Below, one piece after another: positions 46,742 through 56,861 of a stretch of 64,000 nucleotides of DNA (positions are counted from its first letter, which is position 1; each line of letters begins with the position of its first letter). This DNA is from an uncultured Shewanella sp. (lineage in GTDB: Bacteria > Pseudomonadota > Gammaproteobacteria > Enterobacterales > Shewanellaceae), in NCBI RefSeq assembly GCF_947497935.1, contig NZ_CANMIO010000012.1, forward strand, positions 62,001 through 126,000, in the 5' to 3' direction. The notes beneath the pieces were generated by a model, which saw nothing but the letters and a program-made list of their open reading frames with translations, was not told where the DNA came from and did no database searches. A program made the position numbers and the translations under genes.

Positions 46742-46761
46742 TTAATCGTTTCGCGACTAAC

Positions 46762-46788
46762 AAAAAGGGCGCCTATTGGCGCCCTTTT
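46762..46788 (+). terminator. terminator of the DAACS symporter gene
   Basis: AAAAGGGCGCC and GGCGCCCTTTT form a perfect 11-bp stem with a 4-nt loop, 20 bp after the stop. Confidence 0.92.
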
Positions 46789-46821
46789 GATGTTCTGCAC
46801 TAGACCATTCACTTGCTAACG

Positions 46822-46853
46822 TTCTAACTTTCTAACTTTCTAACTTTCTAAAT
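46822..46853. repeat. 8-bp tandem repeat TTCTAACT
   Basis: Three exact copies and a fourth degenerate copy (TTCTAAAT) follow each other. It is located between the symporter terminator and the O-acetyltransferase gene. A possible slippage site. Confidence 0.7.
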
Positions 46854-46899
46854 TATCAAATCGGTTCGGCATTACTTAAACTAAGAAAACGTTTAAAAA

Positions 46900-47448
46900 C
46901 TATTTCAACATCTTAATTAGTTTTGCTGGTACGCCGCCAACCATACTATCGGGCGCAACATCTTTGTTTACGACTGCACCAGCGGCAATAACCGCTCGAG
47001 CACCAATAGTCACACCTTGGTTAATCACTACATTGCCACCAATCCACACATCATCTTCAATGGTGATCGGTAAGCAAAATGTCTCCCAGCGGCGGCGACT
47101 CATATGATCTAGAGCATGAGAAGCGGTATAAAATTGGCAACTTGGGCCAATCATTACGTGATTACCTATCGTTATTTTTGCTCCATCTAGCATCACCGCG
47201 CCAATATTGATAAAACTCCCCTTACCTATCGTGATCTGTTTACCGAACTCACAGCTAAACGGCTCTCTGACTATAGAGCCTTCACCGATATTATTGAGTA
47301 ATTGCTTTATCAAGCACTGGGTTTCGCTATAGCCTAAACTATTGCTAATTTGCTTTTGCAATAAATAGGCATTGTCTCGTACCGCTGAAATTTCAGGATC
47401 TGCGCCTTCAAACACTTCACCATTGAGCATTTTTTCGTATTCAGTCAT
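46900..47448 (-). CDS. hexapeptide-repeat O-acetyltransferase (Maa/LacA type)
   Basis: 182 residues. An N-terminal helical segment (MTEYEKMLNGEVFEGADPEI) typical of the maltose/galactoside O-acetyltransferase group is followed by a left-handed parallel beta-helix with hexapeptide repeats (ITIGKGSFINIGAVMLD, ITIGNHVMIGPSCQF, VWIGGNVVINQGVTIGARAVIAAGAVV). The catalytic His is in FYTASHALD. It transfers acetyl from acetyl-CoA to a sugar hydroxyl. Two intrinsic terminators flank it, so it is monocistronic. The acceptor is not predictable. Confidence 0.87.
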   Translation of the reverse strand: MTEYEKMLNGEVFEGADPEISAVRDNAYLLQKQISNSLGYSETQCLIKQLLNNIGEGSIVREPFSCEFGKQITIGKGSFINIGAVMLDGAKITIGNHVMIGPSCQFYTASHALDHMSRRRWETFCLPITIEDDVWIGGNVVINQGVTIGARAVIAAGAVVNKDVAPDSMVGGVPAKLIKMLK

Positions 47449-47485
47449 AACTTCATTCTTCTTATATTATTCCAGAGTAGATTCA

Positions 47486-47522
47486 AAAAAGGCATAACTG
47501 GGAATTCCAAGTTATGCCTTTC
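47486..47522 (-). terminator. terminator downstream of gsk
   Basis: AAAGGCATAACT and AGTTATGCCTTT form a perfect 12-bp stem, 39 bp after the gsk stop and before the O-acetyltransferase gene start. Confidence 0.85.
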
Positions 47523-47560
47523 AAAATTATTTAGCTAATTGCCAGTTAGGGCGTCTCAGC

Positions 47561-48865
47561 TTATCGTTCCCAGTACGACTCTTCTAAGCTGTCTTCACGC
47601 TCAGGTAAGCCACGAGAAAGCCTTGGGCTATGCTGCGCTAACACTTCATAAGCCACGCGGTTAGCGTACTTACAAATTTGCGAGAACGACGAGTAGCACA
47701 AACCATCACGCTTATGCTTGCTTGAGCCTGGCACGTTAGTTTTATGGAAGGTATTAGACGCTAAGTCATGCAGTAAAGCCGCTAACGCACCATCGCCGGC
47801 GCCGTTAGTGTTGCGAATAACTTCTGGACCGCCCATATAAGGAGAGATATGTGCGTAAACCTTTAGTGGCGAGTCACAATCTGCTTTTAATTTAGGGCGA
47901 GAGAACTCGTAACGGTTAAACTCTGGAATTGAACCCGGTAATAGGGTGTGGCTTGTTTCACGCTTTTCAGAGTCTTCTGTATAGCCTGCGGTATAAAGAC
48001 CTAAAGGACCAGCTGTGGTCAACACCATATCACACCATTCAAGCGCAGCTTCACTCGCTTGCAGTGGATCGCTAAAGCCTGTTAATGCTTCACCTTCATC
48101 TTCGTTCATCGCTAAAATCGTGACGTGCTCTTTAATAAACTCCTGCCACCACTTTGGATCTTCTTCAATTAAGAAACGAGTACCTAATGTTAGTACCACT
48201 GGCACTTCAGCTTCTTTTGCGTAATTGATTGCGGTCATTGCGGCATCGGTGATCTGATCACCACCACTCGCGCGCATTAGGTATGCAGTCAGAATTAGCG
48301 CAGAGCCACCTTGAACGACTTCTTTGTCAATATAGGTAGGCGTGAGTTGATCCATTGAGCCCTTGCTGATCGCAAAAGTACGCTCACCGCATTCAGAGAT
48401 CAAAGTAAAGCAACGACCAATTGGACCCGCTACAGGTTGTAAATAGTTTAGATCCACCTTAGATGAGGTATTACAAAGGTAACGATAGGCATAGCTACCG
48501 ACTTCAATATTTTTGCTCATTACGCCAAATAGCACAGAGCGATCATCGGCTAAAATTGAGTAGTTGTGTACCGTGTTTCCGATAGTACCACCAGCGAATT
48601 CATCGCTGATCAACTCTTTGCTTTTAAGCTCAGTATAAAGTGCATGGGCCTTGTCATCATCGATCAAGGTTGAGTTGCCTTTAGGCAGCTCATAGCGGCT
48701 CAATAACTCATCTTCCACTTTCGCCTCAATGTCTACAAGCGTCTGATCGATGCCAGAGATGTAGGTTGAAATCGGTAGAGGCTGTTGGATCAACTGCGCA
48801 AGCAATGGATCACGGTTTTTCACTGGAAAATAATGTTTAGACTTACGCTGACCTGGAAACTTCAT
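47561..48865 (-). CDS. gsk: inosine-guanosine kinase
   Basis: 434 residues from the ATG at 48865, the exact length of E. coli Gsk and with the same N-terminus (MKFPGQRKSKHYFPV); a frame start at 48889 would add eight residues. PfkB-fold motifs include GGTIGNTVHNYS near the substrate site and the C-terminal NGAGDGALAALLHD with the catalytic Asp. It phosphorylates inosine and guanosine in purine salvage. It is 240 bp downstream of hemH in the same strand, with its own terminator. Confidence 0.93.
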   Translation of the reverse strand: MKFPGQRKSKHYFPVKNRDPLLAQLIQQPLPISTYISGIDQTLVDIEAKVEDELLSRYELPKGNSTLIDDDKAHALYTELKSKELISDEFAGGTIGNTVHNYSILADDRSVLFGVMSKNIEVGSYAYRYLCNTSSKVDLNYLQPVAGPIGRCFTLISECGERTFAISKGSMDQLTPTYIDKEVVQGGSALILTAYLMRASGGDQITDAAMTAINYAKEAEVPVVLTLGTRFLIEEDPKWWQEFIKEHVTILAMNEDEGEALTGFSDPLQASEAALEWCDMVLTTAGPLGLYTAGYTEDSEKRETSHTLLPGSIPEFNRYEFSRPKLKADCDSPLKVYAHISPYMGGPEVIRNTNGAGDGALAALLHDLASNTFHKTNVPGSSKHKRDGLCYSSFSQICKYANRVAYEVLAQHSPRLSRGLPEREDSLEESYWER

Positions 48866-49129
48866 ATTGAGCTCTCTTTCATTCGGCATCCATGCAAAAT
48901 ATAAATTAAAACGGGTAAGTTATCTCAAGCTGTTTATTCTTATTCGAACAAGCAGACACTGCACTTCTAGCAACTAGTCATAATAAAAACTCTACCCTCA
49001 CTATTTGTTTAGCTTAGTCACAACTTAAGCAAAATAGTGAATTTAAAGGGCTAGATGCGAAAAAAGGTGGGGGATTTTACCACACCCCACCTCTTTCGCT
49101 AGCTGAAATCACTATAGAAGTTAGAAAAT

Positions 49130-50125
49130 TTAATACCAACCCTTAGTTTGCTGCTGAACCAGCTTAGTTAATAGTTCAATGTGAGCAGGCGCATCGTTGA
49201 GGCAATCAATAAATTCATAGCGCTCACCACCAGCAGATAGGAACTCCGCTTTGCCCTCTTGGGAGATCTCTTCCAAGGTTTCTAAACAGTCAGATGAAAA
49301 TGCTGGGCACATGATATCTACTGACTTAACTCCTTGTTTAGGCATAGATCCTAACAACTCATCGGTTGCAGGTTTTATCCATTCCTCTTTACCAAACTGA
49401 GATTGAAAGCAAATGCGCCACTGTTCACTCGTTAAGCCTAGCTCTTTGGCTAACAGCTCAGCAGTTTGTTGACATTGTGCTTGGTAAGGGTCGCCCTCAG
49501 TAATGTATCTAAGTGGCACACCGTGAAACGACATCATCAACACATCAGCCTGACCTTTTGCTTGCCAATGAGCCTTTACCGACTCCGATAGCGCTTGAAT
49601 GTAGGCCGGATGATCAAAATACTGCTTATTGATGCGGATTTCAGGAATATTACGCTCAGCCTTTAATAGCTCAGCGATCGCATCATAAACTGGTGCAACG
49701 GTCGAGCAAGAGTATTGAGCGTAAAGTGGCAAGACAAAAATCTTTTCAGCCCCTTGAGACTTTAGGCTTTCGATCCCCGATTGCAATGACGGATTACCAT
49801 AGCTCATGCCAAGTTCCACTGGAATGGTTTGTCCGAGTGTCTCATGTAATGAAGTTTTAAGTTTATCGCGCTGTTTCTGGCTAATCACCATTAAAGGTGA
49901 GCCTTCATCCCACCAGATAGATTGGTAGAGTTTAGCCACTTTAGCCGGACGGGTATTCAGTATGATGCCGTTTAAAATCGGTTTCCAGATCCAAGGAGAA
50001 AGATCGACCACACGAGGATCGCTCAAGAATTGCTTCAGGAATTTTTTCACATCGGGAGCGGTAGGTGAATCGGGGGTACCTAAGTTTACTAATAACACAC
50101 CAAACGGTGGGGGTAAGTCACTCAC
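49130..50125 (-). CDS. hemH: ferrochelatase
   Basis: 331 residues (E. coli 320). It begins with GVLLVNLGTPDSPTAPDVKKFL and carries the iron/porphyrin site His in MMSFHGVPLRY near 200 and the Glu-rich CLETLEEISQE near 270. It inserts Fe2+ into protoporphyrin IX in the last step of heme synthesis. Its location after adk in the recR-htpG-cnoX-adk-hemH-gsk order is the ancestral arrangement. Confidence 0.95.
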   Translation of the reverse strand: MSDLPPPFGVLLVNLGTPDSPTAPDVKKFLKQFLSDPRVVDLSPWIWKPILNGIILNTRPAKVAKLYQSIWWDEGSPLMVISQKQRDKLKTSLHETLGQTIPVELGMSYGNPSLQSGIESLKSQGAEKIFVLPLYAQYSCSTVAPVYDAIAELLKAERNIPEIRINKQYFDHPAYIQALSESVKAHWQAKGQADVLMMSFHGVPLRYITEGDPYQAQCQQTAELLAKELGLTSEQWRICFQSQFGKEEWIKPATDELLGSMPKQGVKSVDIMCPAFSSDCLETLEEISQEGKAEFLSAGGERYEFIDCLNDAPAHIELLTKLVQQQTKGWY

Positions 50126-50178
50126 ATGAATTCTCTTTTTCGCAAGATATTCGCATCAGGCTATCACCGCAAAAAGCA

Positions 50179-50207
50179 TAAAAAAAGCCCATTTAGATGG
50201 GCTTTTT
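50179..50207 (-). terminator. terminator of adk
   Basis: AAAAAGCCCAT and ATGGGCTTTTT form a perfect 11-bp stem with a 4-nt loop, about 70 bp after the adk stop. Confidence 0.9.
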
Positions 50208-50273
50208 AAAATATGAGAACTAGCTCATAAACACATTGTTACTCTGGCTTTATTTAGCCGAGTATCAAGCAAA

Positions 50274-51005
<732 letters not shown>

Positions 51006-51096
51006 TTAGGGCGGCGATCTTCGCACAAATAGCCGCTATTTTGAAGTTATTTTCATTCGACTTTAGCATCAGTCACGATAAAAACCTTGCGAGTAC

Positions 51097-51942
51097 TCAG
51101 TAAAGCAAGGTGTAAAGCTTACGTCTATATTGATTAGCTAGAGCGTTACCTTGACCCAGTGCGGTTAAGATCTCTAGAAACAATGCCTTTACCTTGCCAT
51201 CTAATACAGCAACATCTTGCTGCAGTGGGGTAAATAATAAGGACAAGGCTTCATCATTACGCCCTGCTTGATGCAGTGCTTTAGCCAAATCTAACACTAG
51301 GACTAAATCATCAGGCGCATTGTCTACTGCTTGCTGTAGCTTTCTAATTTCTGGCGTGTCAGCGGCATCAAGCGCTAAAGCAAGCTTAGCTTTTAAGCTT
51401 TGGTAATAGCTGTCTTGATCGGCAAGCCCAACTGAATCTAACAAGGCTTGCGCATCTTCAAGCACACCTAGAGATAAATACACATCAGCTAAGGCTAAAG
51501 CGATTTCAGCTAGTTGTTTTTCGTTGTAGGCATCTTTTAGCAGTGGCAATGCTGCAATAGCATTGTTTTCAGCTAAAAAGACTCGAGCCTGATTTAGCTT
51601 TAGTTGCCACTCAGCAGGCAGATGCTTGTCGAGCATCTCAAGAATTTGCGGCGCTTCTTGCACACCTGCAAAGCCGTCTACCGGTTTACCTTCGTGTAAT
51701 ACCAAGGTTGTCGGCAAACTCTGGATCTGGAAGTAATTAGCGATTTCCATTTCCGTTTCACAGTTAACCTTAGCTAACACAAAACGTCCATTTTGCTGCT
51801 GGGCGATACTTTCAAGGGTTTGCATTAAACTTAAGCTTTCTGGACTTTGACTCGCCCAAAATGCCATCACCACGACCTTCTCCATCGAAGCGTCGACCAC
51901 TTGTTGGATGTTTTCTTTAGTCAGCTCTAGAATCGATTGCAT
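51097..51942 (-). CDS. cnoX: CnoX/YbbN-type thioredoxin-TPR co-chaperone
   Basis: 281 residues. The N-terminal thioredoxin fold (residues 1-110, VVVMAFWASQSPESLSLM) has lost both active-site cysteines: the position of WCGPC reads ASQSPES, so it is redox-inactive, as is largely true of E. coli CnoX (SQRSQHC keeps one Cys). The C-terminal half has four TPR-like repeats. In E. coli CnoX binds GroEL and protects chlorine-stressed substrates. Gene order htpG-cnoX-adk differs from E. coli, where ybbN lies elsewhere. SD AAGGAAAAG before ATG. Confidence 0.88.
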   Translation of the reverse strand: MQSILELTKENIQQVVDASMEKVVVMAFWASQSPESLSLMQTLESIAQQQNGRFVLAKVNCETEMEIANYFQIQSLPTTLVLHEGKPVDGFAGVQEAPQILEMLDKHLPAEWQLKLNQARVFLAENNAIAALPLLKDAYNEKQLAEIALALADVYLSLGVLEDAQALLDSVGLADQDSYYQSLKAKLALALDAADTPEIRKLQQAVDNAPDDLVLVLDLAKALHQAGRNDEALSLLFTPLQQDVAVLDGKVKALFLEILTALGQGNALANQYRRKLYTLLY

Positions 51943-51973
51943 AACTTTTCCTTCGCTATTAGCGAGTGACCAT

Positions 51974-52014
51974 AAAAAGAGGCAGTAATACCAATTAGTA
52001 TAACTGCCTCTTTA
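51974..52014 (-). terminator. terminator of htpG
   Basis: AAGAGGCAGT (51977-51986) pairs with ACTGCCTCTT (52003-52012) around a 16-nt loop; it lies about 15-55 bp after the htpG stop. Confidence 0.75.
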
Positions 52015-52028
52015 ATCATAGCTGTTGA

Positions 52029-53945
52029 TTACTTCACGCTAGCTAATAGCATTTGGTTCATCAGCTTAATGAATGCAGATGGGTCAGCGAGGCTGCCTTT
52101 TTCAGACAATAATGCTTGCTGTAGTAATAGCTCTGACCACTGTGCAAATTGTTGCTCATCTTGCTCGTCGTTTAAACGGGCAACCAATGGGTGTTCAGGG
52201 TTTAGCTCAAATGTTGGCTTAGACTCAGGTACATCTTGACCAGCTGCTTGCATCAACTTGATCATCTGGGTCGACATTTCGCCTTCACCAGCAACCACAC
52301 AAGCAGGGGTATCAGTCAGACGGGTTGTAACCTTAACGTCAGAAACCTTATCACCTAGGCTGTCTTTAACACGCTTAACTAGACCTTCCGATTCAGTTTG
52401 TAGCTTCTCTTGCGCTTCTTTTTCGCCAGCATCTTCTAGCTCACCTAGCTCAAGGTCGCCACGTGTTACTGAATGTAATTTCTTGCCATCAAATTCAGTT
52501 AAGTGATTAATCAACCACTCATCGATACGCTCAGACATCAATAATACTTCGATGCCTTTCTTGCGTAGCAACTCAAGATGCGGGCTGTTTGCCGCAGCTT
52601 CATGACTATCGGCAACGATGTAGTAGATCTTAGACTGACCTTCTTGCATACGCTTGATGTAATCAGCTAGCGATACATTGGCCGTCGCTTCACCAGTGTG
52701 AGTCGATGCAAAACGCAGTAGACCAGCAACACGCTCTTTGTTAGCAAAATCTTCAGCAGGACCTTCTTTTAGCACTTGGCCAAATTCTGTCCAGAAAGAC
52801 TGATACTTTTCAGCATCGTTCTTAGCAAGCTTTTCAAGCATGCCTAATACGCGCTTAGTCACAGCGGTGCGCAGCGCAGTGGTTACCTTGTTATCTTGTA
52901 AGATTTCACGAGATACGTTTAGCGGTAAGTCGTTAGAGTCAATGAGACCTTGCACAAAACGCAGGTAGCTTGGCATAAATTGCTCTGCATCATCCATTAC
53001 GAATACGCGTTGTACAAACAGTTTTAAGCCATGCTTGCGGTCACGGTTCCACATATCCCAAGGCGCTTTAGCAGGGATATACAGTAGGCTTGTATACTCT
53101 TGCTTACCTTCTACACGGTTGTGGCTCCACAGCAGTGGATCAGCAAAGTCATGGGAGATATGCTTATAAAACTCTTGATATTCTTCGTCTGACACGTCGC
53201 TCTTGTTACGAGTCCAAAGTGCAGTCGCCTTGTTCATCGGCTTCCAGCTACCTTCTATAGCAGGCACGGCTTCAGTATCTTCAGTTGCTTCAACCGCTGG
53301 GGTGCCCTCTTCGAACATCTCAACAGGAACAGAAATATGATCAGAGTACTTAGTGATGATTGAGCGTAGACGGTAATCATCTGCGAACTCTTTTTCATCA
53401 TCACGTAGGTGTAGCGTAATTTCAGTACCACGACTCTGCTTAGAAATGGTCTCAACAGTGAAGTCGCCTTCACCGGCAGATTCCCAAAGTACCGCTTCAT
53501 CGGCACTATGGCCAGCAGCACGAGTGCGAACAGTTACTCTGTCGGCAACGATAAAGGCTGAGTAGAAACCCACACCGAACTGGCCAATTAATTGCGAGTC
53601 TTTAGACTCATCGCCAGACATGTTCTTAAAAAATTCTGCTGTACCCGATTTTGCGATTGTACCTAGGTGCTCAATCACACCGTCGCGGGTCATACCGATA
53701 CCGTTATCTTCGATAGTAACAGTACCTTTTTCTTTATCAGCGCTAATGCGAACTCGTAGCTCGCCGTCACCTTCATAAAGGTCATCGTTTGTTAGGGCTT
53801 CATAGCGTAGTTTATCTGCAGCATCGGCGGCGTTAGATACTAACTCACGCAAAAAGATCTCTTTGTTTGAGTACAGAGAGTGGATCATCAAATGTAATAG
53901 TTGTTTGACTTCAGTTTGAAAGCCATGAGTCTCTTGTTGTGACAT
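52029..53945 (-). CDS. htpG: chaperone protein HtpG (bacterial Hsp90)
   Basis: 638 residues (E. coli 624). GHKL ATPase signatures: [15 protein letters not shown] with the catalytic Glu at about 34, [10 protein letters not shown] near 84, and [17 protein letters not shown] near 123-139. Middle and C-terminal dimerisation domains follow. A cytoplasmic ATP-dependent foldase. It has an excellent sigma-32 promoter 45-75 bp upstream, so it is heat-shock induced and largely independent of recR. SD AAGGGA is present. Confidence 0.97.
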   Translation of the reverse strand: MSQQETHGFQTEVKQLLHLMIHSLYSNKEIFLRELVSNAADAADKLRYEALTNDDLYEGDGELRVRISADKEKGTVTIEDNGIGMTRDGVIEHLGTIAKSGTAEFFKNMSGDESKDSQLIGQFGVGFYSAFIVADRVTVRTRAAGHSADEAVLWESAGEGDFTVETISKQSRGTEITLHLRDDEKEFADDYRLRSIITKYSDHISVPVEMFEEGTPAVEATEDTEAVPAIEGSWKPMNKATALWTRNKSDVSDEEYQEFYKHISHDFADPLLWSHNRVEGKQEYTSLLYIPAKAPWDMWNRDRKHGLKLFVQRVFVMDDAEQFMPSYLRFVQGLIDSNDLPLNVSREILQDNKVTTALRTAVTKRVLGMLEKLAKNDAEKYQSFWTEFGQVLKEGPAEDFANKERVAGLLRFASTHTGEATANVSLADYIKRMQEGQSKIYYIVADSHEAAANSPHLELLRKKGIEVLLMSERIDEWLINHLTEFDGKKLHSVTRGDLELGELEDAGEKEAQEKLQTESEGLVKRVKDSLGDKVSDVKVTTRLTDTPACVVAGEGEMSTQMIKLMQAAGQDVPESKPTFELNPEHPLVARLNDEQDEQQFAQWSELLLQQALLSEKGSLADPSAFIKLMNQMLLASVK

Positions 53946-53990
53946 GAAATGTTCCCTTTAAAAAATCAGTTTTAATAACGCTTGCTTAAG

Positions 53991-54018
53991 AGATGGGGCT
54001 AGAAAAACGCTTTTCAAG
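53991..54018 (-). promoter_or_regulatory. sigma-32 (heat-shock) promoter of htpG
   Basis: On the minus strand the -35 box CTTGAAA (54018-54012) and -10 box CCCCATCT (53998-53991) are exact consensus matches, with a 13-nt spacer within the preferred range. The htpG ATG follows 45 bp downstream. Confidence 0.9.
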
Positions 54019-54048
54019 GGAGAAAAAGTGCATTGATGTTGATTGAAC

Positions 54049-54090
54049 AAAAAAAAACCAATCGGTGGCGATTCACTGACTGGCTTTTAA
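54049..54090 (-). terminator. probable terminator of recR
   Basis: On the minus strand, GCCAGTC and GATTGG can pair imperfectly around a GC-rich loop, followed by nine T. It lies about 75-115 bp after the recR stop and just upstream of the htpG promoter. Confidence 0.5.
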
Positions 54091-54162
54091 TTTATGAAGC
54101 TAAACGATATCACTACAATTTTTAGCAAAACGGTATCACTAGGCTTTGCAGCTAGAAACAGA

Positions 54163-54762
54163 CTAGATAGGCAAGCGTCCATTAAAGGATAAAGCTAAGG
54201 TCGTGCTGTCTACATACTCAAGCTCACCACCAACTGGCACGCCATGGGCGATACGACTCACGGTAAGGTTATGACGCTTGGCCATATCGGCAATGTAGTG
54301 CGCGGTGGCATCACCTTCAACGGTTGGATTAGTCGCTAAAATAAGCTCACCCACATCACCAGACGCTAAATGCTGTTCTAGTAAATCAAGACCAAGCTCA
54401 TCAGGGCCAACACCATCAAGTGGTGACAAATGCCCAAGCAAGACAAAGTAACGCCCCGTAAAATGGCCACCCGCTTCAATTGCTAATACATCGGCAGGTG
54501 TTTCAACCACACAAATCACCTCTGAGTGGCCTCGCTTAGTGCTCACACAAATTGGGCAATAAGTTTCTTCCGTAAACGTACGGCATGACTGGCAGTGCCC
54601 CACATCAGACATAGCTTTGGCTAACGAGTCAGCCAATTTAGCGCCCGCTTTTCGGTCTCGCTCTAGCAGTTGAAACGCCATTCTTTGCGCAGATTTTGGG
54701 CCAACGCCTGGTAAACAACGAAGTGACTGGATGAGCTCATCAACGAGTGGACTAAATTTCAT
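54163..54762 (-). CDS. recR: recombination mediator protein RecR
   Basis: 199 residues. An N-terminal helix-hairpin-helix ([21 protein letters not shown], about 13-32), a C4 zinc finger ([16 protein letters not shown]) at 57-72, and a TOPRIM domain ([16 protein letters not shown]) from 79 are in the expected order. With RecFO it loads RecA on single-stranded gaps. In relatives ybaB lies immediately upstream in the same operon; here it is missing and two unrelated genes are there instead. Confidence 0.95.
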   Translation of the reverse strand: MKFSPLVDELIQSLRCLPGVGPKSAQRMAFQLLERDRKAGAKLADSLAKAMSDVGHCQSCRTFTEETYCPICVSTKRGHSEVICVVETPADVLAIEAGGHFTGRYFVLLGHLSPLDGVGPDELGLDLLEQHLASGDVGELILATNPTVEGDATAHYIADMAKRHNLTVSRIAHGVPVGGELEYVDSTTLALSFNGRLPI

Positions 54763-54784
54763 TTAACGTTCCGCTTATATAAGA

Positions 54785-54796
54785 CATCTTTATGCC
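54785..54796 (-). repeat. degenerate copy of the ybaB-end core next to recR
   Basis: These 12 bp match 11 of the 12 bp at 56871-56882, in the same orientation, 23 bp upstream of the recR start. It might be the original decayed ybaB 3' end, in which case the two genes between the copies would be inserted material. Short enough to be chance. Confidence 0.3.
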
Positions 54797-54946
54797 TTAG
54801 AAAATAGCCAATAACCTGTACAGCATGGGAGAAAACCACCCGCTAACACAAGCCATCATAAAATTAGCGTCAGATACTAGCATAGAATATGAAAGTTTTA
54901 CCCCTATCTGATAACCCAGACAAGTTTAACATTCACCGAGACGCGT

Positions 54947-55867
54947 TTATTTAAGCTCGATGGCTTTCACGTCAAAAGCAATCACCGAAGACTCTCCTTG
55001 TGCAACAGCTTGCATACCGGGACGGATTATCTTCCAGTAAGCTCTATCTTCTAAACAGAGAGTACCTGAGAAGTGCTCGATATTAACCCCGCCCTTGCAG
55101 TTCTTTCCCCAATAATCTTGGCGCTTATCGGAAAAAGTAATGTCTATCTTGCTAGGCTTGGCGCTAACAACATGCATTAAATTACAGCCACCCGCCACGA
55201 GGGCGAAGCTAAGCACGAAATTGCCGATAATTACAGCTAGCACTTGCTTAACTAAACTCTGACCGACTTGTTGAGCCCGCTCTCGACTATCCCGAGATAG
55301 AGCTTTAAGCAGCAATATCGGCAGCGTAAGAGCATAAGTCACGCCCCCAGCAATGTAAGCAGAACTAAAAATATCATCATGCCAGATCAAATCTGAGAAA
55401 AAGATAAAAGACAGCAAGCCTAAACAAGCTGCGCTGATGTAGGTAATTCCAGAATACTTAACCACTTGGTCCAAATGGGAGTTTGCAGGGAAATAACACT
55501 CGATAAATTTCTCTTTGTTCAAACTCAAGAGTCGCTGTAGATGCTCTTCTAATTCATCAAAGCTCACAAAGCCAAATTCCTTTTGTCGCTCTCGACCTCC
55601 TTTCGAGCAGGTGAAATACAGTGCCAATAAACCTTCTTCTTTACTGAGCAGATCATAGGTAAAAGTGATCTCAACCTGGTGCACCTTTGCCTGAACGATT
55701 AGCATCGGCATGGTGAGCGCTTCACTCCCATCAACGCTCGATTCTTCAAAAACAACACCATCGAGCACCTCCTTGAGACGATGCTTTAATCCAGTCTTAC
55801 TCGTTACCGCACCAAACTCTTGAGTTTGACCAGATGCTAACTCCAATGACAGCGAACTTAACTTCAT
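54947..55867 (-). CDS. hypothetical membrane protein
   Basis: 306 residues with three hydrophobic segments at about 138-157, 168-190 and 205-230. The N-terminal 130 residues are soluble with mixed strands and helices; the C-terminal 75 residues after VAGGCNLMHVVSA follow a lipobox-like LVAGGC, but the position is far from the N-terminus so I do not call it a lipoprotein. The tail contains two cysteines (GKNCKGG, GTLCLED) probably in the periplasm. No family recognised. It starts two bases after the upstream gene stop, so the pair forms an operon. Confidence 0.65.
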   Translation of the reverse strand: MKLSSLSLELASGQTQEFGAVTSKTGLKHRLKEVLDGVVFEESSVDGSEALTMPMLIVQAKVHQVEITFTYDLLSKEEGLLALYFTCSKGGRERQKEFGFVSFDELEEHLQRLLSLNKEKFIECYFPANSHLDQVVKYSGITYISAACLGLLSFIFFSDLIWHDDIFSSAYIAGGVTYALTLPILLLKALSRDSRERAQQVGQSLVKQVLAVIIGNFVLSFALVAGGCNLMHVVSAKPSKIDITFSDKRQDYWGKNCKGGVNIEHFSGTLCLEDRAYWKIIRPGMQAVAQGESSVIAFDVKAIELK

Positions 55868-55869
55868 GG

Positions 55870-56553
55870 TTAAAATACCTGCTCTAACAGTGCGCTAATA
55901 TGATTGTTGTCATTATCCCAAGAATGCTTTGCTTTAGTGTTTCTAAAGGTTTGATCAGCGTTAGCTTTCTCTTGTGGTGTCAAGTGTCCTGCGGCTTGTT
56001 TAACTAAGCTTCGAGACTGAGAAAAATCATTAGCTCTAGCGTACAAGCCCCAAAGGTACGCTTGGCTATAATCACCAAGGTTAAAGTAGTGAACAGCCAA
56101 ATTATGTTGGCCAGCAGGGAAAGATTGTACGGCGGATTTTTCAATCCAAAATAAGGATTTAACCTGACTTTGAGGTACGTAATGGCCAAAGTGGTATAAC
56201 AAGCTTAAATAGTATTGAGCGAAAGCGTTATCGCTGTTTCGACTAAACCAATAATACGCCTTTTGATAATGTCCAACGCCAGAGTTATCGTAATAATAAA
56301 GAGTAGCCAATGCGAGTTGACTGCCTATATCACCTTGTCGAGCTGAGGGTTCGAAAAACTCCCGCGACTCATTGTAGCGCTTATTGTTAAACAGGATAAA
56401 ACCCAGCTCACGAGCCTCTTCAACCGCTACTTTATCACTGTATTTTTCAATACCACTAAGGGCTATAGGCGGCGCACCAAACAGCGAATCGAAGATGACA
56501 ATACCGATGAATATGGCTAAGGAGAGTCCCAGCCCTTTAAGCTTTTGCTTCAC
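55870..56553 (-). CDS. Sel1/TPR-like membrane-anchored protein
   Basis: 227 residues. One N-terminal transmembrane helix (about 7-25, GLGLSLAIFIGIVIFDSLFG) anchors a domain with four to five Sel1-like repeats (for example GDIGSQLALATLYYYDN, DNAFAQYYLSLLYHFGHY, FPAGQHNLAVHYFNLGDYSQAY). Sel1 repeats mediate protein-protein contacts in signalling or envelope complexes. It is the first gene of a two-gene unit with the 306-residue protein; no other partner. The function is unknown, and the unit lies where ybaB-recR would be contiguous in relatives. Confidence 0.65.
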   Translation of the reverse strand: MKQKLKGLGLSLAIFIGIVIFDSLFGAPPIALSGIEKYSDKVAVEEARELGFILFNNKRYNESREFFEPSARQGDIGSQLALATLYYYDNSGVGHYQKAYYWFSRNSDNAFAQYYLSLLYHFGHYVPQSQVKSLFWIEKSAVQSFPAGQHNLAVHYFNLGDYSQAYLWGLYARANDFSQSRSLVKQAAGHLTPQEKANADQTFRNTKAKHSWDNDNNHISALLEQVF

Positions 56554-56776
56554 ACATTAATCCATTTAGGCCAATACTGATTATGGTCAACTAAAACTGT
56601 ACACTAAAGGTGGCGCAGCAAAGGCGGAGAATAAGACGGCAGCAGTCTGACACAAGGCTGTTAAGCTCGCAAGATATTGAATGTAAGCGTTTGAAAGTTT
56701 GTGATTTATATTGGTGGGGCTTTCGCGATAATAAGCGATGATTAACCGCATTCCAGAATGCGAACACCAGAAACAG

Positions 56777-56803
56777 AAAAGCCCAAGATAAACTTGGGCT
56801 TTA
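56777..56803. terminator. intrinsic terminator near the island edge
   Basis: AAAGCCCAAG and CTTGGGCTTT form a perfect 10-bp stem with a 5-nt loop. Placed about 60 bp downstream (minus-strand sense) of the ybaB-end remnant, it may be the original terminator downstream of ybaB. Confidence 0.75.
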
Positions 56804-56861
56804 TTATTTACCAACAGTTGTATCAGTCAACTAGGGCTGAAATAAACCGTTAGGAAATCAG

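Noticed and set aside
56587-56814. 75-codon minus-strand ORF at the island boundary
   Set aside because: It runs through an intrinsic terminator and has no recognisable domain.
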